A stretch of DNA of 64,000 nucleotides from Flavobacterium yafengii (lineage in GTDB: Bacteria; Bacteroidota; Bacteroidia; Flavobacteriales; Flavobacteriaceae): the NCBI RefSeq assembly GCF_030010375.1, contig NZ_JASCRY010000001.1:806001-870000 (forward strand), written 5' to 3'. Positions 25,873-35,700 of the stretch are shown here, in pieces (position 1 is the stretch's first letter; each line of letters begins with the position of its first letter). Made by a program: the position numbers and the translations under genes. The notes below the pieces were generated by a model. The model searched no databases. It saw only the letters and a list, made by a program, of their open reading frames with translations, and was not told where the DNA came from.

Positions 25873-26742
25873 ATGACTATCAAAACGAAATTATTCTTAA
25901 TCTTGCCTTTAATAGGCATGTTAAGTTGCGGTAAAGCAAAAAATGAAGATAAAGGAACTGAAGATAAAGAAGGGAATACAACATCAATTACAATCAAAGG
26001 AAGTGATACCGTTTTGCCATTAGCACAGAAAGAAGCTGAGGAAATGATGAAAACAGATTCTAAAGTTAGTGTTACTATAGTAGGAGGAGGAACCGGAGTT
26101 GGTGTTACGGCACTTTTAGACGGAACAACGGATATCGCAATGGCTTCCAGAGATTTAAAAACAGAAGAAAAATTAAAATTTTCTGAAGCCAAAAAAGAAA
26201 TAGAAAAAGTAACTGTTGCCTATGATGCTTTAGCGGTTATTGTTAATCCAGCTAATAAAGTTAGTCAGTTAACGCGTGAGCAATTAGAGAAAATCTATAC
26301 AGGAGCAATCAAGAACTGGAAAGAAGTAGGCGGAGAAGACGCAAAAATTGTAGCGTATTCAAGAGAATCTTCTTCAGGAACGTATGAGTTCTTTAAAGAA
26401 GAAGTAATGGATAAGAAAAATTATGCTTCTGATATCTTGAGTATGCCTGCGACTGGGGCTATTGTTCAGGCAGTAAGCCAAACAAAGGGTTCTATTGGGT
26501 ATGTTGGGTTAGCTTACGAAACTAAAGAAGTAAAACAACTTTCGGTTTCTTATGATCAGGGAAAAACTTTTGTTGCTCCAAGCGTAGCTTCTGCTAAAGA
26601 TAAAAGCTATCCAATTTCAAGACCATTATTCTATATTTTTGATAAAATAAATGCTGCAAAAGTAAAAGCGGTTGTAGATTATGCTTTGTCGCCAGAAGGT
26701 CAAAAAATTGTTTTGGAAGTAGGTTATGTACCTTTAAATTAA
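25873..26742 (+). CDS. pstS: Phosphate ABC transporter substrate-binding lipoprotein
   Basis: Binds phosphate in the periplasm for PstCAB. The 289-residue protein has a lipobox (LIGMLSCG, Cys19), so it is lipid-anchored, unlike E. coli PstS. Binding-site segments are visible: IKGSDTVLPL (residues 41-50), GGGTGVGVTAL (71-81), ASRDL (91-95) and SRESSSGTYEFF (163-174). The ATG at 25873 is used; a TTG at 25846 lies inside the -7 element and cannot be the start. It has its own promoter and terminator, apart from pstCAB-phoU. Confidence 0.95.
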   Translation: MTIKTKLFLILPLIGMLSCGKAKNEDKGTEDKEGNTTSITIKGSDTVLPLAQKEAEEMMKTDSKVSVTIVGGGTGVGVTALLDGTTDIAMASRDLKTEEKLKFSEAKKEIEKVTVAYDALAVIVNPANKVSQLTREQLEKIYTGAIKNWKEVGGEDAKIVAYSRESSSGTYEFFKEEVMDKKNYASDILSMPATGAIVQAVSQTKGSIGYVGLAYETKEVKQLSVSYDQGKTFVAPSVASAKDKSYPISRPLFYIFDKINAAKVKAVVDYALSPEGQKIVLEVGYVPLN

Positions 26743-26763
26743 TAAGATTTATTTTTAAGTGAT

Positions 26764-26796
26764 AAAAGGCTGTCTATTTTTAGACAGCCTTTTTTG
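26764..26796 (+). terminator. Terminator of pstS
   Basis: AAAAGGCTGTCTA and TAGACAGCCTTTT form a 13-bp stem with a TTTT loop, followed by T residues. Confidence 0.9.
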
Positions 26797-26857
26797 TTGC
26801 CTCATTTCTGTAATTTTTTTATGCAAAGAGGAAACGATTTGTATACTTAACTTTAAA

Positions 26858-26913
26858 TTAACACAAGGTTAATGTATAAAACACATTAGGAATATAAGGC
26901 TCATGTACTTTTG
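26858..26913 (+). promoter_or_regulatory. PHO-box-like promoter of pstCAB-phoU
   Basis: The 11-mers TTAACACAAGG (26858), TTAATGTATAA (26869) and AACACATTAGG (26880) precede the -7 element TACTTTTG at 26906-26913. The last lies 26 bases and the first 48 bases before it. The pair TTAACA...GTTAATGTA is shared with pstS, one 22-base step further from the -7 element. Confidence 0.6.
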
Positions 26914-26934
26914 CTGTTAAAATAAACTATAGAT

Positions 26935-28143
26935 TTGAAAACAAATTTTAAAAAAATAAAAGAGAAAATAATAGAGACCATATTAATGCTAAGTAGCGCC
27001 GCTACAAGTATTACTGTTGTTTTGATTGTTTTTTTTCTATTTATTGAAGGAGCAGGAGTTTTTACCAAAAAGCCTATTGAAGAAGGGTTTTTATTGGCAG
27101 TACATTCGACCAATCCAATAAAAAAATTAGAACCTTCGCAGGTGAAAGATATTTTCGATCAAAAAATCACCAATTGGAAACAGTTAGGCGGAAAAAACGA
27201 ACCCATCGTTTTGTTTAGAACAGAAGATATTACCGAATTTTATTCAGACGAGGAGCTAGGAGAAAACTTCGAACATTTTCCAGCAAAAATAGATGAATAT
27301 GTTTCAAAAACACCTGGTGTAATTGCCTTTTTTTCGGATAAATACAAGGCTAAAAATTTTCATGGAAAAGAATTAGAAATTAATAAAATTAAAATTTTTG
27401 AATTTCTTTCCGGAGAAGAATGGTTTCCAACGGCACAACCTATTGCACAAATGGGCGTTAAGGCTTTGATTTATGGGACGCTATGGGTCAGTTTTGGTGC
27501 AATACTATTGGCATTGCCAATTGGCTTGGCAGCAGCCATCTATTTGAGCGAAATAGCTAGAAAAAGAACCCGCAATATTTTAAAACCGCTCATTGAACTA
27601 TTGGCGGGAATTCCATCGGTAGTGTATGGATTTTTCGGATTAGTGGTCATTGTCCCTTTAATTCAAAATGTTTTCGGATTACCCGTTGGAGAAACAGGTT
27701 TAGCAGGAAGTATTGTTTTGGCAATCATGGCCTTGCCAACGATTATCACCATTTCGGAAGATGCAATGCGTACGACTCCACGTGCGATGAAAGAAGCCAG
27801 CTTAGCCTTAGGAGCGAGTCATTGGCAAACGATATATAAAGTAGTAATTCCTTATTCAGCTTCCGGGATTACTGCAGGAGCCATTTTAGGAATTGGGCGT
27901 GCTATTGGTGAAACGATGGCAGTTTTAATGGTAACAGGTAATGCAGCCATAATTCCGCACACACTTTTAGCACCACTAAGAACCATTCCCGCTACCATTG
28001 CGGCCGAATTGGGTGAAGCTGCAAATGGCGGATTGCATTATCAGTCGTTATTTGCGCTAGGATGTATTTTATTCCTAATTACTTTTTGCATAAATATGAT
28101 GGTGGAATTTGTCACCAATAGAAATTCCCATAAAAAACATTAA
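26935..28143 (+). CDS. pstC: Phosphate ABC permease PstC with a PstS-like insertion
   Basis: Inner-membrane permease subunit of the Pst transporter, 402 residues against about 319 in E. coli. After the first helix (about residues 20-41) there are about 100 extra residues (52-150) before the usual PstC segment FEFLSGEEWFPT (155-166) and the permease core with the EAA-type loop EASLALGASHWQTIYKVVIP. The insertion aligns by eye with the second lobe of PstS: NPIKKLEPSQVKDIF and KITNWKQLGG against PstS NKVSQLTREQLEKIY and AIKNWKEVGG, but the phosphate-contacting SGT is missing. The start is taken as TTG at 26935, since the first ATG (26986) would cut into the basic stretch before helix 1. Confidence 0.93.
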   Translation: MKTNFKKIKEKIIETILMLSSAATSITVVLIVFFLFIEGAGVFTKKPIEEGFLLAVHSTNPIKKLEPSQVKDIFDQKITNWKQLGGKNEPIVLFRTEDITEFYSDEELGENFEHFPAKIDEYVSKTPGVIAFFSDKYKAKNFHGKELEINKIKIFEFLSGEEWFPTAQPIAQMGVKALIYGTLWVSFGAILLALPIGLAAAIYLSEIARKRTRNILKPLIELLAGIPSVVYGFFGLVVIVPLIQNVFGLPVGETGLAGSIVLAIMALPTIITISEDAMRTTPRAMKEASLALGASHWQTIYKVVIPYSASGITAGAILGIGRAIGETMAVLMVTGNAAIIPHTLLAPLRTIPATIAAELGEAANGGLHYQSLFALGCILFLITFCINMMVEFVTNRNSHKKH

Positions 28144-28146
28144 AAG

Positions 28147-29025
28147 ATGACTAAAGAAATTCGTTTAGCAAAACAAAAAAGAAGAAACCAAAAAATTGCT
28201 TTTGGTGTATTTCAATTTACGAGCTATACCGTTGTTGGACTGTTATTTGTGATATTATCCTTTATAGTAATAAAAGGAATTAGCGTTATCAGTTGGGAGT
28301 TTATTTCAGCAATGCCAAAAGAAGGTATGACGCAAGGCGGAATTTTTCCGGCTATAGTAGGAACGCTTTGTTTGGTTTTTGGAAGTATGATTTTTGCATT
28401 TCCTGTGGGTGTTTTGGCAGCTATTTATATGAATGAATATGTGAAAGATGGCTGGATGAAAAAAATTATTAAACAAATGACGAATAACCTTGCTGGAGTT
28501 CCATCGATAGTTTTTGGACTTTTCGGGATGGCGTTGTTTGTTAATAAATTAGAATTTGGAGATTCCCTTTTGGCAGGATCATTGACCTTGGGATTATTGG
28601 TTTTACCGGTGGTAATCAGAACTACCGAAGAATCATTAAAGTCAGTTGATGATACTTTTAGACAAGCCAGTTTAGGGTTGGGAGCCAGTAAATGGCAAAC
28701 TACCAGCAAAGTAGTTTTCCCTATTGCTTTTCCAAATATTATTACGGGATTAATTCTCTCTATAGGAAGGGTTTCCGGAGAAACAGCTCCGATTTTATTT
28801 ACCGTTGCGGCCTATTTTTTACCAAAATTGCCTACTTCAATTTTCGACCAGGCTATGGCGTTGCCGTATCATTTATATGTGATTTCAACCAGTGGGACGA
28901 ATATAGAAGCCTCTCGGGCAATGGCTTATGGAACGGCACTTGTTTTAATTATAATCGTATTAATTTCTAATTTATTAGCGAATGCACTTCGTAAATATTT
29001 TGGAAAAAAAGTAAAAATGAATTAG
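28147..29025 (+). CDS. pstA: Phosphate ABC transporter permease PstA
   Basis: Second permease subunit, 292 residues, close to the E. coli length. A basic N-terminus ([11 protein letters not shown]) precedes helix 1; the permease core has the coupling loop [23 protein letters not shown]. Unlike PstC here, it has no enlarged periplasmic loop. The ATG follows the pstC stop by 3 bases, and pstB begins 1 base after the pstA stop. Confidence 0.96.
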   Translation: MTKEIRLAKQKRRNQKIAFGVFQFTSYTVVGLLFVILSFIVIKGISVISWEFISAMPKEGMTQGGIFPAIVGTLCLVFGSMIFAFPVGVLAAIYMNEYVKDGWMKKIIKQMTNNLAGVPSIVFGLFGMALFVNKLEFGDSLLAGSLTLGLLVLPVVIRTTEESLKSVDDTFRQASLGLGASKWQTTSKVVFPIAFPNIITGLILSIGRVSGETAPILFTVAAYFLPKLPTSIFDQAMALPYHLYVISTSGTNIEASRAMAYGTALVLIIIVLISNLLANALRKYFGKKVKMN

Positions 29026-29026
29026 T

Positions 29027-29779
29027 ATGCACAAAATAGAATCAAAAAACATCAATTTTTATTACGGAGAAACGCAAGCTTTGCATGATGTTTCATTGTC
29101 AATGAAAGAAAATACCGTTACGGCATTAATTGGTCCTTCCGGTTGCGGGAAATCGACGTACCTGCGTTTATTGAATAGAATGAATGACTTGATTGACAAC
29201 ACGAAATTGACAGGTACAATTTTAATCGAAGGAGAAGATATTTATGCAAAAAACACCAATGTAGATGATTTGCGTAAAAATGTGGGTATGGTATTTCAAA
29301 AACCTAATCCGTTTCCAAAATCCATTTATGAAAATGTAGCGTATGGTTTAAAGGTAAACGGAATTACCGATAAAAAGATAATCGAAGAACGCGTGATTAC
29401 TTCTATTGAGCAAGTCGCTCTTTGGGGAGAAGTGAAAGACAAATTGAAAAAGTCAGCTTTTGAACTTTCTGGGGGACAACAACAGCGGTTGTGCATTGCA
29501 CGCGCATTAGCGATTCAGCCTTCTATATTGTTAATGGATGAACCTACTTCAGCTTTGGATCCAATTTCTACTTCTAAAATTGAAGAACTTATTTATGAAT
29601 TAAAAAATAAATATACAATCGTTATTGTAACACACAATATGCAGCAAGCTGGACGTGTGAGTGATACCACTGCTTTTTTCTATATGGGTGAATTGATTGA
29701 ATATGATAAAACAAAAACTATATTTACAAAGCCGTCACAAAAACAAACGGAAGATTATATAACGGGAAGATTTGGATAA
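29027..29779 (+). CDS. pstB: Phosphate ABC transporter ATP-binding protein PstB
   Basis: ATPase of the Pst transporter, 250 residues, a normal length. Walker A is GPSGCGKST (residues 36-44), the Q-loop is VFQKPNPFP, the signature is LSGGQQQR, Walker B is [12 protein letters not shown], and the H-loop is [11 protein letters not shown]. It belongs to the pstCAB-phoU unit. It is also expected to take part in signalling phosphate sufficiency to the kinase, as in other bacteria. Confidence 0.97.
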   Translation: MHKIESKNINFYYGETQALHDVSLSMKENTVTALIGPSGCGKSTYLRLLNRMNDLIDNTKLTGTILIEGEDIYAKNTNVDDLRKNVGMVFQKPNPFPKSIYENVAYGLKVNGITDKKIIEERVITSIEQVALWGEVKDKLKKSAFELSGGQQQRLCIARALAIQPSILLMDEPTSALDPISTSKIEELIYELKNKYTIVIVTHNMQQAGRVSDTTAFFYMGELIEYDKTKTIFTKPSQKQTEDYITGRFG

Positions 29780-29838
29780 GATTGATTTTGATTTGAATTC
29801 AGAATCGTTTAATTTTAAATCTTTTAAATCTTTAAAAA

Positions 29839-30528
29839 ATGGGGTCACACATAGAAACAGAACTAGGAAAACTTAAGGGTATAATATTAAAAATAGGAAA
29901 TTTAGCCGAAAGTCAAGTGGCGGAAGCTGTCAAAGCATTACTTTCAGAACCTGTCATGGAAGGTAAAGAAGTAAAAAAAACAGAAAATAGGATTGATAAA
30001 TTGGATGTTAAGATTGATGAAATTTGTCAAAGTGTTTTTGCCTTGCATCAGCCAGTGGCTTCTGATTTACGGTTTATTATGTCAGCCATGCAAATTAGCA
30101 ATGAGATAGAAAGAATAGGGGATTTAGCCATAAGCATCATAAAAAAATCTAAAAATATTAAAGATAAACATGACTTAATTGTTAAGTTTTCAATTGCTGA
30201 TATTGCTAGACTGGTTGAAGAAATTACGATAAAAACAAACGAGTGTTTTTTAACTCGGAATCAAAGTACAATTGGCGAGATTTTTATTTTAAATAATACC
30301 ATAAAAAATGAAAGTGATGAAGCAATTCACAATATTATCAATGAAATGAAGTCTAATTCTAAGACCGTAGTTTCAGGAACAAATCTTGTGATTGTTTTAA
30401 AACATTTGGAACGAATTTCTGAACATTGTACAAATATTGCAGAATATGTTTATTTTATGATTAATGCCAAAATTATCAAACACGAAAAATTTGGAGAGAA
30501 AAAATTTGACACAGATAATCTAGATTAA
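29839..30528 (+). CDS. phoU: Phosphate transport regulator PhoU
   Basis: A 229-residue all-helical protein with the two PhoU repeats, each a three-helix bundle: ETELGKLKGIILKIGNLAE and ASDLRFIMSAMQISNEIERIG-type segments in the first, and LVIVLKHLERISEHCTNIAEY in the second. It represses the two-component response when phosphate is plentiful and restrains the Pst transporter. It lies 59 bases after pstB on the same strand with no terminator between, and is followed by a strong terminator. Confidence 0.95.
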   Translation: MGSHIETELGKLKGIILKIGNLAESQVAEAVKALLSEPVMEGKEVKKTENRIDKLDVKIDEICQSVFALHQPVASDLRFIMSAMQISNEIERIGDLAISIIKKSKNIKDKHDLIVKFSIADIARLVEEITIKTNECFLTRNQSTIGEIFILNNTIKNESDEAIHNIINEMKSNSKTVVSGTNLVIVLKHLERISEHCTNIAEYVYFMINAKIIKHEKFGEKKFDTDNLD

Positions 30529-30544
30529 TTTTTTGTATTTTTAT

Positions 30545-30594
30545 AAAAGCACACTAATTATACACCTTGAAGTATAGTAATTAGTGTGCTTTTT
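30545..30594 (+). terminator. Terminator of pstCAB-phoU
   Basis: AAAAGCACACTAATTA and TAATTAGTGTGCTTTT are perfect 16-base arms around a 17-base loop, followed by T. Confidence 0.9.
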
Positions 30595-30664
30595 GATTAT
30601 AGAAGAAGCCTAAAGTAGGGGTTGTTTATTCGAAGTATTTTACAAATCACAGTAGTAATAACTA

Positions 30665-31735
30665 TTATTTTTTTTCAAAAATTTTGAATAATATTTTCCA
30701 GTCTAATGTAGTGTCTAATCGAGGCAATCCTTTATATTCCTCAATCTCTAGGATGTTTTTCATTCTAAAATCATCTTGCGCAGCATAAGGAACCAGACCT
30801 TCTTTCTTCAGTTTTTTGGCTAAATATTCTTGTTCATATTGTCCTGGTGTTGGAATAAAAAAAGCTTTTTTTCGCAGTTGTACCAAATCCATGATTGTAG
30901 TATATCCGGAGCGGCAAAGCACCATTTCACTTTCATTAAAAGCCTGTTCCAGTTCGGTTGAATTCATGAAGTTGTAATAGGTGACATTTCCAATTATTGT
31001 TGTTTTTTGTTCCTTTTCTATATTTCCTTCAATGAAAATTACATTGCCGTTGTATTTAACGATTTCTCCTTTTAAATGTTTTTCTAACATGCCACGTTGA
31101 GGTTCAGGACCAGAGAGAATTACCAGTAAATCATATTTTTTTGGCAATAATTTCTTTTGGAGCCTGCTTAAAGGACCAATGTATTTTGTCTTGAGATTTG
31201 GATTGTCAACATGACCAAGTTTACCGGTTAGATTTAGAGTTCCCGCAAGATCAGGAACCCAACATTCTGTGTACTTTTTTATAATATATTGATGTATTTT
31301 ACTGGTTATCCAAGTAGTATTTCCGGTCATCACATTCAATTGATGGGTGATAAACACAGAGGGTACATTCTTGCTGAAAACACCCAATCTATTATCCGAA
31401 ATAATACCGTCTATTGCATATTTTTTAACCCAATTTTGAATTATTTTTTTTTCTTCTAGAATGGCTCTGATCATTTTTGGACCATTCTTTATTAATTTCC
31501 ATTTAAAATTGGCGCCATTTTTAGCATATTCAATTTGATAGGATGGCAGTTCCAGTGTTTGGATGTTGGGAAACTCTTTTCGTAGTAATTCAAGCGCAAT
31601 GCCATCTGAGGCAATTATTGGAATGTAGTTGTTATCTTGTAAAGCCCTGATTATTGGAATGCAACGGGTGGCATGGCCTAAACCCCAGTTTAAAGGTGCA
31701 ATCAAAATAGTTTTAGGGGTAGTTTTTATATCCAT
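30665..31735 (-). CDS. MurG-like glycosyltransferase of unknown substrate
   Basis: A 356-residue GT-B-type glycosyltransferase. The N-terminal lobe starts ILIAPLNWGLGHATRCIPII, a MurG-like GGH/GLGH sugar- and membrane-proximal loop; the C-terminal lobe holds LVILSGPEPQRG and the donor-binding ESEMVLCRSGYTTIMDLVQL and PTPGQYEQEYLA segments. No membrane helix. The frame opens at a TTG (31750), but the ATG at 31735 is preferred. Such proteins are found throughout Flavobacteriia and are annotated simply as glycosyltransferases; a role in surface glycan or glycolipid synthesis is inferred. Confidence 0.8.
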   Translation of the reverse strand: MDIKTTPKTILIAPLNWGLGHATRCIPIIRALQDNNYIPIIASDGIALELLRKEFPNIQTLELPSYQIEYAKNGANFKWKLIKNGPKMIRAILEEKKIIQNWVKKYAIDGIISDNRLGVFSKNVPSVFITHQLNVMTGNTTWITSKIHQYIIKKYTECWVPDLAGTLNLTGKLGHVDNPNLKTKYIGPLSRLQKKLLPKKYDLLVILSGPEPQRGMLEKHLKGEIVKYNGNVIFIEGNIEKEQKTTIIGNVTYYNFMNSTELEQAFNESEMVLCRSGYTTIMDLVQLRKKAFFIPTPGQYEQEYLAKKLKKEGLVPYAAQDDFRMKNILEIEEYKGLPRLDTTLDWKILFKIFEKK

Positions 31736-31884
31736 TTCTAATTGTATCAAATGTTTTTTCTAGGTGAAAGATACATAAGTTAAGCCCTTTTTTGTATTTG
31801 CAAAATATTACTAAACTATTAAGTTATCCAGTTATTAAATACTGTTTCAGATTGTTTTATTCTTTCTGATAAACTAAAATAAAG

Positions 31885-31914
31885 AAAGGCTATCTTTTTT
31901 AGGGATAGCCTTTT
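31885..31914 (-). terminator. Terminator of the Ala/Lys-repeat gene
   Basis: AAAGGCTATC and GATAGCCTTT form a 10-bp stem; a T-rich tail follows on the minus strand. Confidence 0.75.
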
Positions 31915-31934
31915 CAAGATACTTTCTATAAAAA

Positions 31935-32624
31935 TTATTCTTGGATATAGGTTTTATTTCCGTTTGAGTTAATGTAATATTTTCCTCCTCGAGGACCAGT
32001 GTACACTTTTTTGCCATTGTATTCACCTGTTATTTTGTCGGCTACTTTAGGTGCTTTTTCATTGGTTTCTTTAATTTTTTTTACTGATTTGCTGCTTGTA
32101 GCTTTTTCTTTTATCGCAGTTTTAGCCGTCGCTGCTTTATCTTTGGCAGTTTCTGCTTTTTTTGTAGCTGTTTTTTTAGATGCTGTTGCTTTTTCTTTAG
32201 CTATAGCAGCTTTATCTTTTGCGGTTTCGGCTTTATCTTTGACTACTTTATCTTTTGCAGTTCCCGCTTTTTCTTTAGCTGTAGTCGCTTTGTCTTTGGC
32301 AGCTTCCGCTTTGTCTTTTGCTATTTTTTTAGAAGTAGCAGCTTTATCTTTTGCAGTTTCGGCTTTGTCTCTTGTTGTTTTTTCTTTAGCTGTAGTTGCT
32401 TTGTCTTTGGCAGCTTCCGCTTTGTCTTTAGCTGTTTTTTTAGCCGTGGCTGCTTTTTCTTTGGCTACAGCTGCTTTATCTTTTGCTGCTTCCGCTTTTT
32501 CTTTTTTGGCTTTAGCCAATTTTTCAGTTTTAGCTTTTGCTGCTTTCTTTTCGGTTGCAGTTTCTTGTGCTTGTAAGTTTACTGACAAAATAATTACAAA
32601 ACATAACAACAGTAATTTTTTCAT
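31935..32624 (-). CDS. Secreted Ala/Lys-repeat protein with a C-terminal basic adaptor-like motif
   Basis: A 229-residue protein in three parts. Residues 1-19 are a Sec signal peptide ending LQAQ. Residues about 20-190 are a low-complexity, charged helical region built on heptad-like units such as KAEAAKDKATTAKEK, with no Cys, Trp or Pro, resembling LEA-type or histone-H1-like repeats. Residues about 196-229 form a compact end (GKKVYTGPRGGKYYINSNG) that looks like the PBCV basic adaptor domain (PF08789), recalled from memory. The role is unknown; a periplasmic or surface polyanion-binding or desiccation-related function is only a guess. The DNA is internally repetitive. Confidence 0.75.
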   Translation of the reverse strand: MKKLLLLCFVIILSVNLQAQETATEKKAAKAKTEKLAKAKKEKAEAAKDKAAVAKEKAATAKKTAKDKAEAAKDKATTAKEKTTRDKAETAKDKAATSKKIAKDKAEAAKDKATTAKEKAGTAKDKVVKDKAETAKDKAAIAKEKATASKKTATKKAETAKDKAATAKTAIKEKATSSKSVKKIKETNEKAPKVADKITGEYNGKKVYTGPRGGKYYINSNGNKTYIQE

Positions 32625-32716
32625 AATAATTTGATTTTAAATTTGATGTAATAAAAATAATAAAAAATAATCATAGTTTATAAATTCAATCAATGAAATT
32701 ATTCCAAATTCCAGTA

Positions 32717-35700
32717 TTAAAAATAAGCTCTCAATTGAACATTTCCAGTATGAATGGCTTGGCTCGTTTCACTTTTTCTTCCTTGATAATTGAAATTAAT
32801 GTCTAAAAACTGTGTGATGTTTTTTTGTAAAAGCAATCTCCAAGTCAGGTTCTGCCCAGTTTGTAATCCTTCCAGCATTTGAAATCCAACCGAAGAAAAT
32901 TCATTTCCTTCAAATTTATTTTGGTAAAAAGAGACTTCTCCGTTCAGCGTTATTTTTTTATCACTGGCATAAGAAAAGGCAGTTCCAAAACGGTTTTGCA
33001 ACAAGGTTTCGAAAACTCCAATTTGGTTTTCTTTGCTTTGTAATTCATAAAAGATATCCCAACTGGTATTTTTAGAGAATAAATAACTGATTTTTGGCGC
33101 CAATTGATATCCGTTTATATCATAATTTTTTTCTGGAAAATTTTCAGATTGAATAGTTGTCTGGATTGTTTTGGCAAAAAAACCGAACAGCCAGCTTTTT
33201 TGGTACAAATGTCCATATTGTAATTGATGCGAACTGTTTGTAGCTTCTTGCGAACCTATCGACAATAAGTTTTTCGTTTTATTCTGAAGATAAGAATAGG
33301 TAACCGAATGGTTTTGCTTTCCGCGATTGTAAAACAAGCTGTTCCTCAAGCTGGAATTTAATCCAAGTACATTCTCATTAGAACCGCTAAACGGGTTTAA
33401 TTCAAAATTGTCTCCGTCACTTCTCGTTTTCCTGTCGATTATAAAGGCAGTTTGATTATAGAAATAAGAAAGTAATTTTTTTAATCCTTTTTCATTTTGC
33501 CACTGATTTGGGTTTAAGGTCACGGATTGGGAGAATTTATTTTGATGTGTTTTTATATAAATCCGATTGGGTAAAAATACTCTGATGAATTTTGCCTGAT
33601 CTATAAATGGAGCGACTTCAAACTCCTGTAATTCCTGAATTCCATTGCCGTTATAATCATTCCAAGTATAAACACCCTGACCTGCAGAGACTTCCAAATA
33701 CGTAAATTCCTGTTGCGGAATGGTTCCGGAATTCGTTTCATAAACCGTTGTGCTTTGGATTAATTGATTGAAAAAACGATCCGTGTACACTATTCTGGAA
33801 TTTAATGTAGGTTCTCTTTTTCTTGTTGCATCCACAAAATCCAAGATTCTGTAATTGACATAAAGGGACAAATCACTTCTGTTGGTTTGTATCAATTTAG
33901 ATTTCAGCATCAAAGTCTGGGAGGAATTTACCCGCTGAATCAAGCCGTTTTGTAAGCTGTCATTGGTTCTTCTTAAATACCCCAATTCTACAAAAACTTT
34001 AGTGCTATCGCCACGACCGGTAAAAAAACCATACTCCGTAAATTTTTGGCTTAAAGCCGAAAACTGATCGGTTGCTTTGTTTTTTTCTTGATTGTCTTCT
34101 AATCGTAAGCTGGAGCCAACCCAGTTTTTATCAAAATGAAAACGCATTTGAGATTGGTTTCTTAAAAATTTAGAAGATAAAACAGTACCGTCACTTTTTA
34201 AGAAACTGCCTTGGTTTTGAAAGGTCCATTTTTTTATTCGAAACAAACCATTTAAAATATGTCTGCTCCCTGAAAAATTTTCGGAGAAATCAAGTTTTTC
34301 AAACTGATACAATAACAGTCCTTTAGTAGTAGATTTTGGTTCGGGATTTAAGTCCAATTGCAAACCGGAAACCAATAAACTTTGATTTCCCACGGCCGCA
34401 GTTCCTAAATTCCAATCTCTGTCAAATTCTATATTGTACAGTCGTTCCACTGATCTGAAATCTTTCTGAATGAATTGATAATTTGCAAAAGCATCTAACT
34501 GCCATTTTCTTGAAAAAAGCCGTTGCTTGGCATTGATTTTCCCTGCCAAGCCTTGGTTGTTGGCATCATCAATGGATGAAAATAAATTTTGGTCATTATT
34601 GCTCAGGCCAATTTCAAAATCGACAGCCATTTTTTCACTGGGTTTGTATTTTCCTAAAAAGGTGGCGACTTGAATTTTTGTTGGCGCGATGAGCTGAATT
34701 ATGGGTTCGTAATTTCCTTGAGGAATACCGTTTATTGGCTCTACATATTCATAAACTCGGGTAATGGTAGCCGAATTTGTTACGATATAATTCCCATTAT
34801 TGGTTCCTACCAAAGTGAATCGGACGTTGAATAATTCCTGTTGCGCGTCATTTGAATATTCGAAAATTTCAACGGCGTTGAATATCGTTTTTCTATACAA
34901 CACTTTGTTCTCGGAGTAGGAATCAGCATAAGCAGAAGGTGCTGTCATTAAATCAGGATTGTCTCCTGAATTGACTAATATCTGGGCTTGTTCTTGTGAT
35001 AAATTTTGTTGTAGCGGTTGATTTTTCAAGTCATTTTCAGAATATAAATAGCCTCCAAAACTCCATTTTTCATTTTCATGCGTAGCGCCGGCATACGTCA
35101 CAAAACGAGTGTAATTCCTGTCGGAATATTGATATTCTATCGCAATACGCATTTCGGAAGTTATGGTAGAAAGAGGCGTAAATACAATTTCACCGGCATT
35201 GTAATCTATCGTATAATCATTGTTTTCGCCACGTTTCAGTAAAATTCCATTTACATAAACCCGCTCTGAACCTGAGACAACCAGAACATATAATTCTCCA
35301 TTTTGCCCTTTTAATTTATAAGGACCTTGATTCCCTTCTTGTCCCACAAAATTACTTTTGGCATATTGACCTCGAACTAATGCTGCTGATGCAAATACAT
35401 TCGTTTTGTTTTCTTCGGTTCCAAAGTTGAAGTTAGTCGCCAGTCCCTGTACTTTTTTGTTGAAATTCAGGAATTGGGTTTTCTTGTTTTCCAGAAAAAT
35501 ATCTCCTGCTCGAATGTTCCATTCGTCGCTGAACAATTCCATGAAAACATTGTCAAACTGATCTAGTTTTTGAGAATAGCCGCCATCCTGCAACGGAATA
35601 TTACTGTCTTGAATGGAGGCTCTCAAACTTACTTTTTCGGAAATTTTACCTGTGATTTGTAAATCTAAATTGGAATTCAAAACCGCATTTTGATTGTTTC

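Noticed and set aside
31999..32634. A 211-codon plus-strand open frame rich in Leu, Ala, Ser and Val opposite the Ala/Lys-repeat gene
   Set aside because: It is the mirror frame of a repetitive, biased coding sequence. The minus-strand frame has a signal peptide, a terminator and a recognisable C-terminal motif; the plus frame has none of these.
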